Shown here one piece after another: positions 63,500-64,000 of a stretch of 64,000 bases of DNA. The translations under genes were made by a program, and so were the position numbers. This DNA comes from Marinobacter piscis (GTDB lineage: Bacteria; Pseudomonadota; Gammaproteobacteria; Pseudomonadales; Oleiphilaceae): NCBI RefSeq assembly GCF_007671655.1, contig NZ_VCGX01000001.1:549917-613916 (forward strand), given 5' to 3'. Position 1 is the stretch's first letter. Every line of letters starts with the position of its first letter. Below the pieces are notes generated by a model. It was not told the origin of the DNA. It worked only from the letters and a program-made list of their open reading frames with translations, and did not search any database.

Positions 63500-64000
63500 A
63501 TGAAAGAACCGCAAAACGCGCCACCTGTAGCAGTCGTTATCGGCGCTGGTGATGCAACCGGCGGGGCCATTGCCCGACGATTTGCCCGGGGAGGTTACAC
63601 CGCCGTCGTTACCCGCCGGCACCAGGAAGCTCTGATTCCACTAACAAAAACCATTACGGCGGAAGGCGGACAGGCTCACGGATTTGGTTGCGATGCTCGT
63701 GATGAAAACGCCATGATCGAACTGTTCAGGCACGTAGAGGAGCAGATTGGAGAAGTCGAGGTCGTGGTCTTTAACATCGGCGCCAACGTCCACTTTTCAA
63801 TCACCGAGACCACCGAACGAGTCTATAGGAAAGTCTGGGAAATGGCCGCACTGGCCGGGTTCCTTACCGGCCGGGAGGCTGCCAGGGTTATGGTACCCCG
63901 AAACAAAGGCACCATTATTTTCACCGGTGCCACCGCATCACTTCGCGGAAGCAGCGGCTTCAGCGCATTTGCAGGTGCCAAATTTGCGCTGCGTGCCCTG
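63500..64000 (+). CDS. Short-chain dehydrogenase/reductase-family protein (3' end outside window)
   Basis: The gene runs off the right edge; 167 residues are visible. It has the NAD(P)-binding start VAVVIGAGDATGGAIARRF and the NIGAN motif of the SDR family. The expected catalytic Tyr-x3-Lys appears as FAGAK (FSAFAGAKFALRAL), with Phe in place of Tyr; the Ser of the triad is likely in GATAS. This Phe variant is known in some SDR subfamilies, which raises doubt about classical activity. It has an AGGAG ribosome binding site. Confidence 0.83.
   Translation, partial: MKEPQNAPPVAVVIGAGDATGGAIARRFARGGYTAVVTRRHQEALIPLTKTITAEGGQAHGFGCDARDENAMIELFRHVEEQIGEVEVVVFNIGANVHFSITETTERVYRKVWEMAALAGFLTGREAARVMVPRNKGTIIFTGATASLRGSSGFSAFAGAKFALRAL

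Noticed and set aside
1..64000. CRISPR arrays, rRNA and tRNA genes, complete insertion sequences
   Set aside because: No regularly spaced repeats, RNA gene signatures or transposase frames were found by reading the window; a dedicated search could still find weak ones.

Overview
The window looks like a chromosomal segment of a marine gammaproteobacterium, most likely Marinobacter or a close relative. This is inferred from the resemblance of the encoded proteins to that group, a GC content that looks somewhat above 50%, and core genes of gammaproteobacterial type (Zur-ZnuCB, FolE-FolX, YcaO, RNase II, FadE, PntAB, RhlE, RlmE, AhpC/AhpF). No rRNA, tRNA, CRISPR array, prophage or complete insertion sequence was seen. 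Most of the window is ordinary chromosome with single genes and short operons; the more accessory-looking part is about 51-64 kb.

Layout. 0-1.7 kb: end of a type IV pilus chemosensory cluster (ChpA C-terminus, ChpC). 1.8-3.9 kb: zur-znuC-znuB behind a Zur-box-like site, without znuA. 3.9-7 kb: patatin-like protein, folE-folX (tetrahydromonapterin route), a CoA-binding protein and a zinc-ribbon membrane protein. 7-10.8 kb: copper module (MerR regulator, CopA ATPase, a 38-residue His-tailed membrane peptide, a DUF411/CopG-like protein). 11-21.7 kb: YcaO, RNase II, acyltransferase, Tpx, MATE pump, a Nudix-metallo-beta-lactamase fusion, a Pmp3-like peptide and two exported proteins. 21.7-32.9 kb: MalY-type lyase, UbiA-family prenyltransferase, FadE, two Tat-exported enzymes (PLP enzyme and aldonolactone oxidase), DMT permease, ChaC-like protein and a CoA-transferase. 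33-42 kb: pntAB, small lipoprotein, OYE-family reductase with a divergent HxlR regulator, OmpW, RhlE and an orphan permease. 42-50.8 kb: a GluR0-like ligand-gated channel, SGNH hydrolase, RlmE, SpoU-type methyltransferase, ahpF and ahpC with OxyR-like sites, an AI-2E family permease and MgtC. 51-64 kb: MliC-like inhibitor, trimethylamine monooxygenase, a thioesterase/M14 fusion, GST, YnfA, small enzymes, ZIP transporter, lipoate ligase, and a PQQ sugar dehydrogenase divergent from a PqqU/YncD-like TonB receptor. An SDR gene runs off the right edge.

The most unusual signal is non-coding. Three intergenic elements (about 7.1, 10.9 and 30.5 kb) each have long, nearly perfect inverted-repeat arms whose sequence differs from copy to copy. 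Inside the arms all three keep the same internal motifs in the same order. They look like one family of structured palindromic repeats in which pairing, not arm sequence, is conserved.

Functional themes are metal handling (Zn uptake and sensing, Cu export, ZIP), peroxide defence (Tpx, AhpC, AhpF), pyridine-nucleotide and acyl-CoA metabolism, and periplasmic oxidation of small molecules (PQQ dehydrogenase plus probable PQQ uptake).
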